Numbered from the stretch's first letter, positions 8,350 to 18,254 are shown. The stretch is 64,000 bases of DNA from Pandoraea sp. (GCF_004297875.1 NZ_SCSK01000067.1:141571-205570), one strand, 5' to 3'. Notes: a model not told the origin generated them from the letters alone. A program made the numbers and translations.

Positions 8350-9312
8350 ATGACGGAAGCGGTTCGCTCGGCGCCGCCAGCGCCGGGGTGGGCGCCGGCA
8401 CTGTCGATCCTGGTCGGATCGTCGGTATGGGGCATTTCGTGGTATCCGTATCGGATGCTGCTGACGTGGGGAATCTCCGCAGCGCTGGCGCAAGTGTTGA
8501 CCGCGGTGGTGGCGACGCTATTTATCAGCGTGGTTTACTGGCGCAGGTTTTCGACGCTGCGCGCCTCATGGCTGCTGCCGGCTATTGGCCTGGCAGCCGG
8601 CGTGGCGAATATTTGTTTCATCTGGGGGACCACCCACGGCTATGTGATGCGGGTTCTGCTGCTGTTTTACCTGAGCCCGGTGTGGACGGCCCTGCTGGCG
8701 CAATGGCTGCTGAGCGAGCGGCTCACCGTTGCTGGAGCGCTGCTCATCGCGTTGGCACTAAGCGGCGCCGCGCTGATGCTTTGGCCGGCCAAGGGCGGGT
8801 GGCCGGTACCGGCCACTCCGGCCGAGTGGATGGGGCTACTGGCCGGGGCGGGGTTTGCGGCCAACAATGTGCTGGTGCGGCGAGCCAGCCAGGTATTGCC
8901 GGAGATGCGGGGAGAAATGCGCACCTGGGTAATGTTTGTCGGTTGTGTGGTCACTGGCGTGCTGTCATTGGGGATCATGCCCGAGGCCCTGGTCCACGGC
9001 GCTGTACCGGTGCCGCAACGCGTGCCTGCCGCGCTGGTGCTGCTCGCGCTGGGCGTGACGATCGCCGCCACCAATGTGATCGTTCAGTTCGGCCTGGCTC
9101 GGGTCGCTGCCAATCGCGCGGCACTGATCATGCTGTTCGAGATTGTCGTGGCGGCAGTGTCCTCGTGGCTGATCGCGGGCGAAGTGCTCGGTTTGCGCGA
9201 AGTTGCCGGAGGTATTTGCATTGTTGCGGCAGGTGCTATCGCTGGTTTGTTGCCTGAGACCGCGCATCGCGATGCCGGGAAAAGGGCCCGAGCCGGGGAT
9301 GCGATGGTATGA
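8350..9312 (+). CDS. EamA/DMT-superfamily transporter
   Basis: A 320-residue integral membrane protein with about ten hydrophobic helices and the two-fold EamA repeat, the usual design of small drug/metabolite exporters. The opening SILVGSSVWGISWYPYRML is the family-typical first helix with its G-x-x-W-G pattern. An upstream in-frame ATG at 8242 exists, but the intervening residues are arginine-rich and non-conserved. The ATG at 8350 follows a G-run (about 8340-8347) that can serve as a ribosome site, so it was preferred. It diverges from dapC. Substrate cannot be told from sequence; amino-acid or purine export are common in the family. Confidence 0.85.
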   Translation: MTEAVRSAPPAPGWAPALSILVGSSVWGISWYPYRMLLTWGISAALAQVLTAVVATLFISVVYWRRFSTLRASWLLPAIGLAAGVANICFIWGTTHGYVMRVLLLFYLSPVWTALLAQWLLSERLTVAGALLIALALSGAALMLWPAKGGWPVPATPAEWMGLLAGAGFAANNVLVRRASQVLPEMRGEMRTWVMFVGCVVTGVLSLGIMPEALVHGAVPVPQRVPAALVLLALGVTIAATNVIVQFGLARVAANRAALIMLFEIVVAAVSSWLIAGEVLGLREVAGGICIVAAGAIAGLLPETAHRDAGKRARAGDAMV

Positions 9313-9432
9313 TTCACACCCATGAATCCGGCTCCCTGATGCTGCCCTGGCGCGATCAGGGCCGACAGGGTGTGCTGACGCTGCTGTGGGCGTGTCCAGC
9401 GTTTTTCCAATGACCGTATAAGCGAACCTGCC

Positions 9433-12400
9433 GTGCGTCTGACCTCCATCAAACTGGCTGGCTTCAAATCTTTCGTCGATCCGACCCATTTTCACGTGCC
9501 AGGGCAACTGGTGGGGGTAGTCGGGCCCAACGGTTGCGGCAAGTCGAACATCATCGACGCGGTGCGCTGGGTGCTCGGAGAGTCGCGCGCTTCCGAATTG
9601 CGCGGCGAGTCGATGCAGGACGTCATTTTCAACGGCTCGACCACTCGCAAGCCCGCCAGCCGATCCAGCGTCGAGCTGATTTTCGACAATAGCGATGGCC
9701 GCGCGGCCGGCCAATGGAGCCAGTACGCCGAGATCGCGGTCAAGCGCGTGCTGACGCGCGACGGCACATCGAGCTATTACATCAATAATCTGCCGGCACG
9801 CCGCCGCGATATCCAGGACATTTTCCTTGGCACGGGCCTGGGTCCGCGCGCCTACGCGATCATCGGGCAGGGCATGATCTCCCGCATCATCGAGGCCAAG
9901 CCCGATGAGTTACGGGTATTCCTGGAAGAGGCTGCGGGCGTATCCAAATACAAGGAGCGCCGCCGGGAGACGGAAAACCGCCTGCACGATACGCGCGAGA
10001 ATCTGACGCGGGTCGAGGACATTCTGCGCGAGCTGGCGAGCAATCTGGAAAAGCTCGAATCCCAGGCGGCGGTCGCGCAACAGTTCAAGGCCCTGCAGAG
10101 CGATGGCGAAGAAAAGCAGCAGTTGCTGTGGCTGCTGCGCAGAAATGAAGCTCAGGCCGAACAGGAGCGCCAGCAGCGCGCGATCGAGCAGGCGCAGATC
10201 GACCTGGAAGCTCAAATGGCCCGGCTGCGGGCCTCGGAGTCCGAACTGGAAACCCTGCGCGCCGCGCACTACACTTCGACCGACGCCGTGCAGGCTGCGC
10301 AAAGCGGGCTGTATGAAGCGAATGCCGAGGTCAGCCGGCTCGAGGCGGAAATCCGTTTCGTGGTGGAATCGCGCAACCGGGTGCAGGCGCAACTCGCTGC
10401 CCTGAGCGCCCAGCGCGAGCAGTGGCTGGCGCGCTCGGCCCAGGCGCAGGACGAGCTGGCCGAGGCGACCGAGGAATTATCAATCGCCGAAGAGCGCAGC
10501 GCGCGAGCGCAGGACGAGGCGGCCACCCAAGGCGACGCATTGCCGGCCATGGAAGCTCGCTGGCGCGATGCTCAGGCCAAGCTCAACGAGCAGCGTGGCG
10601 AGATTGCCCAGGTCGAGCAGGCCCTCAAGCTGGAGGCCGCGCATCAACGCAACGCCGATCAGTCGCTGCAGCAATTGCAGCAGCGCCAGGAGCGCTTGCA
10701 GGGCGAGGCGCACGGGCTAGACAAGCCCGACGAAGTCCTGTTGGAAAATCTGCGCGGCGAGCTGGCCGAGCAGCAGGCGCTGCGCGATGACGCGCAGGCG
10801 GCACTGGCCGAAGCGCAAGAGGCATTGCCACGCCTGGAAGAGGAGCGCCGGTCGGCACAGGCACGGGTGCAGTCCGAAGCGGCCGTGATCGCGCAGCTCG
10901 AAGCACGCCTTGCGGCGCTCAAGCAGTTGCAGCAGAGCGTGCAGACCGAGGGCAAGATCCAGCCATGGCTTGATAAGCACGAGCTCGCGCAATTGCCGCG
11001 CCTGTGGAAAAAGCTGCATATCGAGCCGGGCTGGGAGAATGCGCTCGAGTCGGTATTGCGGGAGCGGCTGGCCGCGCTCGAAATCAGCAATCTCGATTGG
11101 ATCAAGGCGTTTGCCAGCGATGCGCCCCCTGCCAAGCTGGCGTTTTATTCGCCGCCGACGGCGGGTCGCCCGCTCGAGTCGCCGGCGGGATTGCGGCCCT
11201 TGACGGCGTTGCTGCGCATCGATGACCCGGGATTGCGGGCGGTGTTGCAGGAATGGCTGGGAGCCGTATTCGTGGCCGACGACATGGCGCAGGCGCTGGC
11301 GCTGCGCGCGCAACTGCCGGCTGGCGCGACGCTGGTCGTGCCTGCGGGCCATCTGGTCAGCCGCGTTGGCGTGCAGTTGTATGCGGCCGACTCCGAGCAG
11401 GCGGGGCTTCTCGCCCGGCAGCAGGAGATCGAAAACCTGAGCAGGCAACTGCGTGCGCAGATGCTGCTGGGTGACGAGGCCAAGACCGCCGCGGTGCGTT
11501 GTGAGGCTGCCTACAGCCAGGCCAGTCAGGCGCTTGGCGAGACGCGAGTGCGCGCCGAGCGGGCGACCCAACAGGTCCATGCATTGCAGTTGGAGGTGCT
11601 CAAGCTCAGCCAGGCGCACGAGCGCTACAACGCCCGCAGCACGCAAATCGACGATGAGTTGCGCGAAATCGCCCTGCAAATCGAGGAGCAACTGGCGCTG
11701 CGGGCTGAGTCGGAAGCCAATTTCGAACAGGCGGACGGCCGGCTGGCCGAGTTGCAGGCGCACTTCGAGGATGGGCAGCTCGAGTTCGAGTCGCTTGACA
11801 CGATGCTCGGCGAGGCGCGCAATCAACTGCGCGATCTCGAGCGCGGTGCACAGGAAGCCAAGTTCGCCGAAAAGAATATTGAAAATAAAATCAATGAATT
11901 AAAAAGAAATATTCAGACATCACATGAGCAGGCGGAACGTCTCGTTGCGAGTATCGAGCAAGCTCAGGTGGAGTTGGTAAAGATTACGGAACAAACTGTC
12001 GAGAACGGTTTGCAGGATGCACTGACGGTGCGGGCCGAAAAGGAGGAGATCCTGACTGCGGCGCGCTCCGAGCTGGATGCCCTGACATTGCAGTTGCGCC
12101 AAATGGACGAACAGCGCCTGACGGTCGAGCGAGGTTTGCAGCCGCTGCGCGATCGCATCACCGAGCTGCAGTTGAAGGAACAGGCGGCGCGTTTGAACCG
12201 GGAGCAGTTCGCCGAACAACTGGCGGCCGCGCAGGTCGACGAGGCGGCGCTGGCAGCCCGGCTGCACGCTGACATGAAGCCCTCATGGCTGCAAGGCGAG
12301 GTGACGCGGATCAACAATGCGATCAACGCGCTCGGACCGGTCAATATGGCCGCCCTGGACGAGCTAACCGCGGCGCGCGAGCGCAAGACGTTCCTCGACG

Positions 12401-12948
12401 CTCAATCGGCCGATCTGACTGAAGCGATCAATACCCTTGAGGACGCGATCCGCAAGATCGACCAGGAAACGCGCACCTTGCTGCAAGGTACTTTCGACGA
12501 AGTCAACCGGCATTTCGGCGAGCTTTTCCCGTTGCTGTTCGGCGGCGGCCAGGCCAAGTTGATGATGACCGGGGAGGAAATCCTGGACGCTGGCGTGCAG
12601 GTGATGGCGCAGCCGCCGGGCAAGAAGAATTCGACCATCCACCTGCTGTCGGGCGGGGAGAAAGCGCTGACCGCGATCGCATTGGTGTTCGGCATGTTCC
12701 AGCTGAATCCGGCACCGTTCTGTCTGCTCGACGAAGTTGATGCGCCGCTCGACGACGCCAATACCGAGCGTTATGCGAAGATGGTCGAGCGGATGTCAAG
12801 CAAAACGCAATTTGTGTTCATTTCACACAACAAGATCGCCATGGAAATGGCCCACCAGCTGATCGGCGTTACCATGCAGGAGCAGGGTGTGTCGCGCATC
12901 GTGGCGGTGGATATGGAATCGGCCGTGAACATGGTGGAGTCCAACTGA
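9433..12948 (+). CDS. smc: Chromosome segregation ATPase SMC
   Basis: A 1171-residue structural-maintenance-of-chromosomes protein that, with ScpA/ScpB, compacts and segregates the chromosome. The N-terminal head has MRLTSIKLAGFKSFVD and Walker A GPNGCGKS (31-38). Long coiled coils (about 170-505 and 665-1000) flank a hinge near 515-660. The C-terminal head has the signature LSGGEKAL (about 1072) and Walker B CLLDEVDAPLDD (about 1096). The start is GTG at 9433, fixed by the conserved first residues. A short stretch near residues 813-830 (bases 11870-11920) is strikingly AT-rich against the GC-rich gene. zipA follows 59 bases later, as is common in betaproteobacteria. Confidence 0.96.
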   Translation: MRLTSIKLAGFKSFVDPTHFHVPGQLVGVVGPNGCGKSNIIDAVRWVLGESRASELRGESMQDVIFNGSTTRKPASRSSVELIFDNSDGRAAGQWSQYAEIAVKRVLTRDGTSSYYINNLPARRRDIQDIFLGTGLGPRAYAIIGQGMISRIIEAKPDELRVFLEEAAGVSKYKERRRETENRLHDTRENLTRVEDILRELASNLEKLESQAAVAQQFKALQSDGEEKQQLLWLLRRNEAQAEQERQQRAIEQAQIDLEAQMARLRASESELETLRAAHYTSTDAVQAAQSGLYEANAEVSRLEAEIRFVVESRNRVQAQLAALSAQREQWLARSAQAQDELAEATEELSIAEERSARAQDEAATQGDALPAMEARWRDAQAKLNEQRGEIAQVEQALKLEAAHQRNADQSLQQLQQRQERLQGEAHGLDKPDEVLLENLRGELAEQQALRDDAQAALAEAQEALPRLEEERRSAQARVQSEAAVIAQLEARLAALKQLQQSVQTEGKIQPWLDKHELAQLPRLWKKLHIEPGWENALESVLRERLAALEISNLDWIKAFASDAPPAKLAFYSPPTAGRPLESPAGLRPLTALLRIDDPGLRAVLQEWLGAVFVADDMAQALALRAQLPAGATLVVPAGHLVSRVGVQLYAADSEQAGLLARQQEIENLSRQLRAQMLLGDEAKTAAVRCEAAYSQASQALGETRVRAERATQQVHALQLEVLKLSQAHERYNARSTQIDDELREIALQIEEQLALRAESEANFEQADGRLAELQAHFEDGQLEFESLDTMLGEARNQLRDLERGAQEAKFAEKNIENKINELKRNIQTSHEQAERLVASIEQAQVELVKITEQTVENGLQDALTVRAEKEEILTAARSELDALTLQLRQMDEQRLTVERGLQPLRDRITELQLKEQAARLNREQFAEQLAAAQVDEAALAARLHADMKPSWLQGEVTRINNAINALGPVNMAALDELTAARERKTFLDAQSADLTEAINTLEDAIRKIDQETRTLLQGTFDEVNRHFGELFPLLFGGGQAKLMMTGEEILDAGVQVMAQPPGKKNSTIHLLSGGEKALTAIALVFGMFQLNPAPFCLLDEVDAPLDDANTERYAKMVERMSSKTQFVFISHNKIAMEMAHQLIGVTMQEQGVSRIVAVDMESAVNMVESN

Positions 12949-13007
12949 GCGGACGACCAGGGAATATTGAATAGCAATGCCTACGGAGCGAGAGAAGGAA
13001 GCCGCGC

Positions 13008-14300
13008 ATGAATGAGCTGCAGCTGGGACTGATTGGCACAGGGGTCGTGATATTGCTCGGCGTGGTGGCTTACAACGCCTGGCAAAGCAGTAAGGTGAAA
13101 CGGAGAATTCCCAGGTCGATGAAGGGCGGTAGCCAGGGCATGGTGCCGGCGTCGGCGGCCGAACATGAAGACGAGCGTCCGTTCATCGAGCCGAGCCAGC
13201 CTGCGGTCGGCAGGCATCATCCGGCGAGTACCGAACGGCGCGAGCCGACACTGGCCCGAACGGCAGCCGACGCGCCACACGCGCCATCGACCGACGGCGC
13301 GCCCCCGGAGCCGGATGTGGCCCAGACGCCGGTACCCGTGGTTGGCGAGTCGCCGGTCGCGATCGATGACGCCGCGGTGGCGCCGGATGAAGGCGCGCGC
13401 CAGGCGCGCGAGCCGAGCGAACCGTCGGCGGAGGCAGGCACCCGGAAGCCGGTCTCGCCGACGAACAACGCGGCGATCGCGCCGGCCGTCGTGGACGAGC
13501 GTATCGATTGTGTCGTGAATTTGCCGCTGGGTGGCACGATCAATGCCGAACGGGTGTTGCCGCTGGCGCAACGGATGCGGCGTGCCGGTGGCAAGGCCGT
13601 ACACGTCGAAGGATGGGTGGAGGATCCCCCGCATTGGGAATTGCTGCGCTCGGGCGGACGCTATACGCAACTGCGCATGGCGGTGCAACTGGCAAATCGC
13701 GCGGGTCCGCTCAATGAAGTCGAGTTTTCGGAATTCATCAGCCAGGTACAGGCGCTGGCCGATGCAGTGGACGCCCTGCCGGAATTGCCCGACATGATGG
13801 AAACCGTCGGCAAGGCGCGTGACCTCGACAGCTTCGCCGCACAGTGCGACGCGCAATTGTCGGTCAACGTGCTGTCCGACGGCGCGCCCTGGTCTGCAAA
13901 CTACATCCAGGCGGTGGCGACCCAGGATGGCCTGCTCCTGTCGCGCGACGGCACGCGTTTCGTCAAGCTCGACACGCGCCAGAATCCGGTGTTCACGCTG
14001 CAATTTGGCGACACCAATTTCCTGCGCGATGATCTGACATACAAGGGCGGCGACCTCATCACGCTGTTGCTCGACGTGCCGGTGGCGGACGAAGACTTGC
14101 TGCCGTTCCGGCTGATGTGCGATTACGCCAAGTCAATCGGTCAGCGCATCGGCGGGCGGGTTGTGGACGATCAGCGCCGCTTGTTGCCGGAGACCGCACT
14201 GACGGGCATCGAAACTCAATTGATGTCGCTTTACGCGCGGCTGGAGCAGCGCGGATTGCCGGCCGGCGCACTGTCGACACGTCGCCTGTTCGGTCAATAG
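13008..14300 (+). CDS. zipA: Cell division protein ZipA homologue
   Basis: A 430-residue protein that would anchor FtsZ to the inner membrane at the division site. A single N-terminal membrane helix (about 6-25, GLIGTGVVILLGVVAYNAW) is followed by a basic patch SSKVKRRIPRS. Next is a long Pro/Ala/acidic-rich disordered linker (about 45-165), then a globular C-terminal region whose last part (about 290-425) fits the ZipA FtsZ-binding domain. Low conservation of the linker and of the C-terminal domain in betaproteobacteria is usual. The order smc-zipA-ligA is seen in many proteobacteria and supports the call. It is longer than E. coli ZipA (328 residues). Confidence 0.85.
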   Translation: MNELQLGLIGTGVVILLGVVAYNAWQSSKVKRRIPRSMKGGSQGMVPASAAEHEDERPFIEPSQPAVGRHHPASTERREPTLARTAADAPHAPSTDGAPPEPDVAQTPVPVVGESPVAIDDAAVAPDEGARQAREPSEPSAEAGTRKPVSPTNNAAIAPAVVDERIDCVVNLPLGGTINAERVLPLAQRMRRAGGKAVHVEGWVEDPPHWELLRSGGRYTQLRMAVQLANRAGPLNEVEFSEFISQVQALADAVDALPELPDMMETVGKARDLDSFAAQCDAQLSVNVLSDGAPWSANYIQAVATQDGLLLSRDGTRFVKLDTRQNPVFTLQFGDTNFLRDDLTYKGGDLITLLLDVPVADEDLLPFRLMCDYAKSIGQRIGGRVVDDQRRLLPETALTGIETQLMSLYARLEQRGLPAGALSTRRLFGQ

Positions 14301-14386
14301 CAGGGCCCCGGCATCGGCCTGATTGGCGCTCAAGTTGCGCGGTACAAACCGCGACTTCATTGGCATAATGATCGCCATCAACGCCA

Positions 14387-16489
14387 ATGAACGAGCGCAT
14401 GTCCGACTCTCTCGCTAAATCCGGCACGGCAGCTGCACGTGCCGGTGCCATTTCCCCCGCCGAACAGGCAGCACGGCTGCGCGCCGAGCTGGAACAGCAT
14501 AACTACGCCTACTACGTACTCGACGCTCCGACGGTGCCGGACGCCGAGTATGACCGCCTTTACGCGGCCCTGGTGCAGATCGAAACCGAGCATCCGGATC
14601 TCGTCACACCTGATTCCCCGACGCAGCGCGTCGGCGGACAGCCTGCCACGGGCTTTGCGAACGTCACCCACAAGGTGCCGATGCTTTCGCTCAACAACGG
14701 ATTTGCCGATGACGATGTCGTTGCATTCGACCGGCGGGTCGGCGAGGCGCTGTACGATCATGAAGACGAGGGGAATGATCTCTTCGGACGAGCCGTCGAA
14801 TATGCCTGTGAGTTGAAATTCGACGGCCTGGCCGTGGCGCTGCGTTATGAAAACGGGCTGCTGGTGCAGGCTGCCACGCGGGGCGACGGCACGACCGGCG
14901 AGGATGTGACGGCCAATATCAAAACCGTGCGCGCGATCCCGCTGCGCCTGAAGACGCCGACCCCGCCGGCAGTATTGGAAGCGCGTGGCGAAGTGTTGAT
15001 GTTTCGCCGGGACTTCGAAAAAATGAATCAGCGTCAGCGCGAAGCCGGCGAAAAGGAGTTTGCCAACCCGCGCAATGCCGCGGCTGGCAGCTTGCGTCAG
15101 CTCGATTCGCGCGTGACGGCACGACGCCCCTTGTCGTTTTTTTCCTATGGCATTGGCGAATTGCTGGGCGCGGATATGCCGCCGACCCACGACGCGTTGT
15201 TGCGCTGGTACCTCGAGCTTGGCTTGCCGGTATGCGACAGGCGTGCAGTCGTGCATGGCGCGAGTGGGTTGCTTGCATTCTATCGAGAGGTGGGCCAGGC
15301 CCGGGCATCTTTGCCGTATGACATCGACGGCGTTGTTTATAAGGTCAACCGGCTCGATGAGCAGCAGCGTCTGGGGTTCGTGTCGCGCGCGCCGCGCTTT
15401 GCGCTGGCGCATAAATTCCCCGCGCAGGAGGCGCTGACGACGTTGCTCGATATCGAGGTTCAGGTCGGCCGCACCGGTGCCATCACGCCGGTGGCGCGTC
15501 TGGCGCCGGTGTTCGTCGGTGGCGTGACGGTGACCAACGCGACGCTGCATAACGAGGACGAAGTGCGCCGCAAGGATCTCCTGATTGGTGACACCGTCAT
15601 TGTGCGGCGCGCTGGCGACGTGATCCCGGAAGTGGTGGGCGCTGTGCTGGACCGGCGCCCGGCCGATGCGCGCGCGTTTGTCATGCCGAGCGCCTGCCCG
15701 GTGTGTGGATCGGCCATCGAACGGCTACCCGACGAGGCGATCGCGCGCTGTACCGGTGGCCTGATTTGCGCCGCACAGCGCAAGCAGGCGCTATGGCATT
15801 TTGCCCAGCGGCGGGCGCTCGACATCGATGGCTTGGGAGAGAAATTGATCGACCAATTGGTTGACCAGCAACTTATCCGCACGCCGGCCGATCTTTTCAA
15901 GCTGGGCCTGGCCAAGCTGGCGGCCCTCGATCGGATGGCCGATAAATCGGCCAGCAATTTGCTGGCGGCGCTCGAACAGGCCAAGCATACGACGCTGGCG
16001 CGCTTTATCTATGCGCTGGGCATCCGCCACGTGGGCGAAGCAACGGCCAAAGACCTGGCCCGCCACTTCGGCACGCTGGACCGGCTGATGGCGGCAAGCG
16101 AAGCGGAGTTGCTGGAGGTCAATGACGTCGGTCCGGTGGTGGCGCAGTCCATCGCCAATTTTTTCGCGGAGCCGCATAATGTCGAGGTGATCGAACAACT
16201 GCGTGCGGCCGGCGTCAGTTGGCCGGAGAGCGAGCCGCGGCGGGCCGCAGCGGCCAGTCCATTGGCCGGCAAGACATTTGTTTTGACCGGGACGTTACCG
16301 ACGATGTCCCGCGAGCAAGCCAAGGAGCGGCTCGAGGCCGCGGGTGCCAAGGTCGCCGGGTCGGTGTCGAAAAAGACCGACTATGTCGTGGCGGGTGCCG
16401 AAGCCGGCAGTAAGCTGGCCAAGGCCGAGGAATTGGGCGTGCCGGTGCTCGACGAAGACGGCATGCTTGCATTGCTGGATGCGAACTGA
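14387..16489 (+). CDS. ligA: NAD+-dependent DNA ligase LigA
   Basis: A 700-residue DNA ligase that seals nicks during replication and repair using NAD+. Domain Ia carries YYVLDAPTVPDAEYDRL for NMN binding. The adenylated lysine is K144 in CELKFDGLAV. OB-fold sequence follows, then a four-cysteine zinc finger (CPVC...C...C near 435-460), helix-hairpin-helix repeats with GIRHVGEATAKDLARHFG, and a C-terminal BRCT domain (about 620-698) beginning LAGKTFVLTGTLPTMSREQA. Two starts four codons apart (14387 and 14399) are both possible, with no strong ribosome site deciding between them. The def gene starts 16 bases after the stop. Confidence 0.97.
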   Translation: MNERMSDSLAKSGTAAARAGAISPAEQAARLRAELEQHNYAYYVLDAPTVPDAEYDRLYAALVQIETEHPDLVTPDSPTQRVGGQPATGFANVTHKVPMLSLNNGFADDDVVAFDRRVGEALYDHEDEGNDLFGRAVEYACELKFDGLAVALRYENGLLVQAATRGDGTTGEDVTANIKTVRAIPLRLKTPTPPAVLEARGEVLMFRRDFEKMNQRQREAGEKEFANPRNAAAGSLRQLDSRVTARRPLSFFSYGIGELLGADMPPTHDALLRWYLELGLPVCDRRAVVHGASGLLAFYREVGQARASLPYDIDGVVYKVNRLDEQQRLGFVSRAPRFALAHKFPAQEALTTLLDIEVQVGRTGAITPVARLAPVFVGGVTVTNATLHNEDEVRRKDLLIGDTVIVRRAGDVIPEVVGAVLDRRPADARAFVMPSACPVCGSAIERLPDEAIARCTGGLICAAQRKQALWHFAQRRALDIDGLGEKLIDQLVDQQLIRTPADLFKLGLAKLAALDRMADKSASNLLAALEQAKHTTLARFIYALGIRHVGEATAKDLARHFGTLDRLMAASEAELLEVNDVGPVVAQSIANFFAEPHNVEVIEQLRAAGVSWPESEPRRAAAASPLAGKTFVLTGTLPTMSREQAKERLEAAGAKVAGSVSKKTDYVVAGAEAGSKLAKAEELGVPVLDEDGMLALLDAN

Positions 16490-16505
16490 AAAGGGAGAGC
16501 ACTCG

Positions 16506-17039
16506 ATGGTTCATGAAATTCTCAAGATGGGCGATGCGCGGCTGCTGCGCATCGCCAAGCCCGTCGAGCAATTCGATACGCCGCAATTGCATGAGCTGGT
16601 GCGGGATATGTTCGAGACCATGCATGCAGCCAACGGTGCCGGCCTGGCGGCGCCGCAAATCGGCGTCGACCTGCAGTTGGTGATTTTCGGTTTCGAGCAA
16701 AACGAGCGCTATCCGGACGCGCCGGCCGTTCCGCAGACGGTGCTGATCAATCCGGTGATTACGCCGCTTACGCAAGACATGGACGAAGGTTGGGAGGGCT
16801 GCCTGTCGGTGCCCGGATTGCGCGGCATGGTCAACCGCTTTTCGATGATCCGTTATGAAGGAGTTGACCAGTACGGCAAGCCGATTGACCGGGTCGCCGA
16901 GGGGTTCCACGCGCGCGTGGTGCAGCACGAATGCGATCACCTGATCGGCAAGCTATACCCGATGCGTATTACCGATTTTACAAAGTTTGGCTATACCGAT
17001 GTGCTGTTCCCGGGGCTCGACGCGCCGGCCGATGATTGA
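16506..17039 (+). CDS. def: Peptide deformylase
   Basis: A 177-residue metalloenzyme that removes the formyl group from nascent N-formylmethionine peptides at the ribosome exit. All three family motifs are present: GAGLAAPQIG (44-53), EGCLS (97-101, metal-binding Cys99) and HECDH (141-145, two metal histidines and the catalytic Glu). The ATG at 16506 follows GGGAGAG at 16492-16498, a good ribosome site. It follows ligA by 16 bases, so it is probably the last gene of the smc-zipA-ligA-def run. Many bacteria carry a second deformylase next to fmt; this would then be an additional copy. Confidence 0.95.
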   Translation: MVHEILKMGDARLLRIAKPVEQFDTPQLHELVRDMFETMHAANGAGLAAPQIGVDLQLVIFGFEQNERYPDAPAVPQTVLINPVITPLTQDMDEGWEGCLSVPGLRGMVNRFSMIRYEGVDQYGKPIDRVAEGFHARVVQHECDHLIGKLYPMRITDFTKFGYTDVLFPGLDAPADD

Positions 17040-17062
17040 GCGGCAGGCCCGCTCAATCATCG
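17030..17062. terminator. Stem-loop between convergent def and rRNA pseudouridine synthase genes
   Basis: A perfect inverted repeat with 14-bp arms (CGATGATTGAGCGG at 17030-17043 and its complement at 17049-17062) and a 5-base loop. It overlaps the def stop codon and ends one base before the stop of the opposite-strand gene. There is no T-run on either side, so it is an atypical, probably bidirectional 3' end structure rather than a textbook intrinsic terminator. Confidence 0.55.
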
Positions 17063-17063
17063 T

Positions 17064-18254
17064 TCAGAACTGCTCGTCAGGGCGCAGGTAACGCCACTGC
17101 CCCTGCGGCAGATTGCCCAGTTTGATCCGCCCCATCCGAATACGCTTGAGGCCAGTCACGCGCAGGCCGACGAGTTCGCACATGCGGCGGATCTGCCGCT
17201 TTTTCCCCTCGCGCAGCACGAAGCGAAGCTGCTCCGGATTTTGCCACTCCACCTCGGCCGGCTTGAGCGGCACGTCGTCGAGCGAGAGGCCATGCCGCAG
17301 CTTGTCGAGCAGGGCCGCAGGGAAGTGCGTCCGCACGTCCTCCTCATGGGTTTGGTAAGCGACCCGCACCAGGTATTCCTTGTCGATATCCGAATCCGCG
17401 CCGATCAACTGGCGGGCGATGCGCCCGTCCTGGGTGAGAATCAGCATGCCGGTGGAATCGATATCGAGACGGCCGGCTGGCGCCAGCCCCCGAAGTTGCT
17501 GGGGCGAGAAGCGAATCCTGGCATCGTCTTCCTGCCAGCGATTGGCTGCGGTAAGCAACGCAGCGGCAGGCGGATAGTCGTCCTCCGGTTGCCCCGAGAC
17601 GTAGCCGATCGGCTTGTGCAGGACAAAGGTGACTCGCTGAGCCTGCTCGTTGCGTGCGGCGCGCTCGACCGTGATGCTCTGTTCCGGACGGATCCTGCTG
17701 CCAAGCTCGGATACGACGGCGCCGTCCACCCGGACCCAGCCTTTGACGATCCACTCATCAGCTTCCCGCCGTGAACAAATACCCAGTTCCGACATGCGTT
17801 TGGACAAGCGCACCATGCCTTCGTCATTCGGCCTGGCGGCGCCGTGCCGCTTTTGCTGGGAAGCGGGCGATTGGCCTGTCTGACGCGTTGCCCGAACGGG
17901 CGCCGCTGAAGCGGGGCGCTTTGCGCCGACCGACGACGCTCGTCCCTTGGCCGAAGCCGATTGTTTTGTTGCGCGGCCGGGTGAAGCGGGCGGCGCTGGG
18001 CGTGGCTTGCGCTCCGCTCCCGGTTTCGTGTCGGCACGCCTGCCGGCGGGGGCCTTGGTTTGTCGAGCGGGCGCTGCCGTTGTGTTGCGCGCTGGCGTGG
18101 TGGGCGCCGTGTTCGGCGCTGTATTCTGTGCCGCGGTCTCGGACGGTCGTCGACGCTGTACCGCGCCAATGCCGCCCGGGCGCACCGGGGCACGTGTGCG
18201 CTCGGCCGGACGGGGATGCTTAGCGCTGAGTTTAGCGCGCGGTGTGTCGCTCAT
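17064..18254 (-). CDS. rluF: rRNA pseudouridine synthase, RsuA/RluB/E/F family (RluF-like)
   Basis: A 396-residue enzyme that isomerises uridine in rRNA. The enzymatic part is C-terminal: an S4 RNA-binding domain (about 148-195, SKRMSELGICSRREADEWIV) and a catalytic domain with D264 in GRLDIDSTGML, then KEYLVRV and KKRQIRRMCELVG. The last motif and the ending GQWRYLRPDE fit RluF (23S U2604) better than RluB or RsuA. Residues 1-145 are a low-complexity Ala/Pro/Lys/Arg/Thr tail with no fold predicted, far longer than usual. The start codon overlaps the glnD stop (TCAT on the plus strand), indicating translational coupling. Exact target uridine is not certain. Confidence 0.82.
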   Translation of the reverse strand: MSDTPRAKLSAKHPRPAERTRAPVRPGGIGAVQRRRPSETAAQNTAPNTAPTTPARNTTAAPARQTKAPAGRRADTKPGAERKPRPAPPASPGRATKQSASAKGRASSVGAKRPASAAPVRATRQTGQSPASQQKRHGAARPNDEGMVRLSKRMSELGICSRREADEWIVKGWVRVDGAVVSELGSRIRPEQSITVERAARNEQAQRVTFVLHKPIGYVSGQPEDDYPPAAALLTAANRWQEDDARIRFSPQQLRGLAPAGRLDIDSTGMLILTQDGRIARQLIGADSDIDKEYLVRVAYQTHEEDVRTHFPAALLDKLRHGLSLDDVPLKPAEVEWQNPEQLRFVLREGKKRQIRRMCELVGLRVTGLKRIRMGRIKLGNLPQGQWRYLRPDEQF

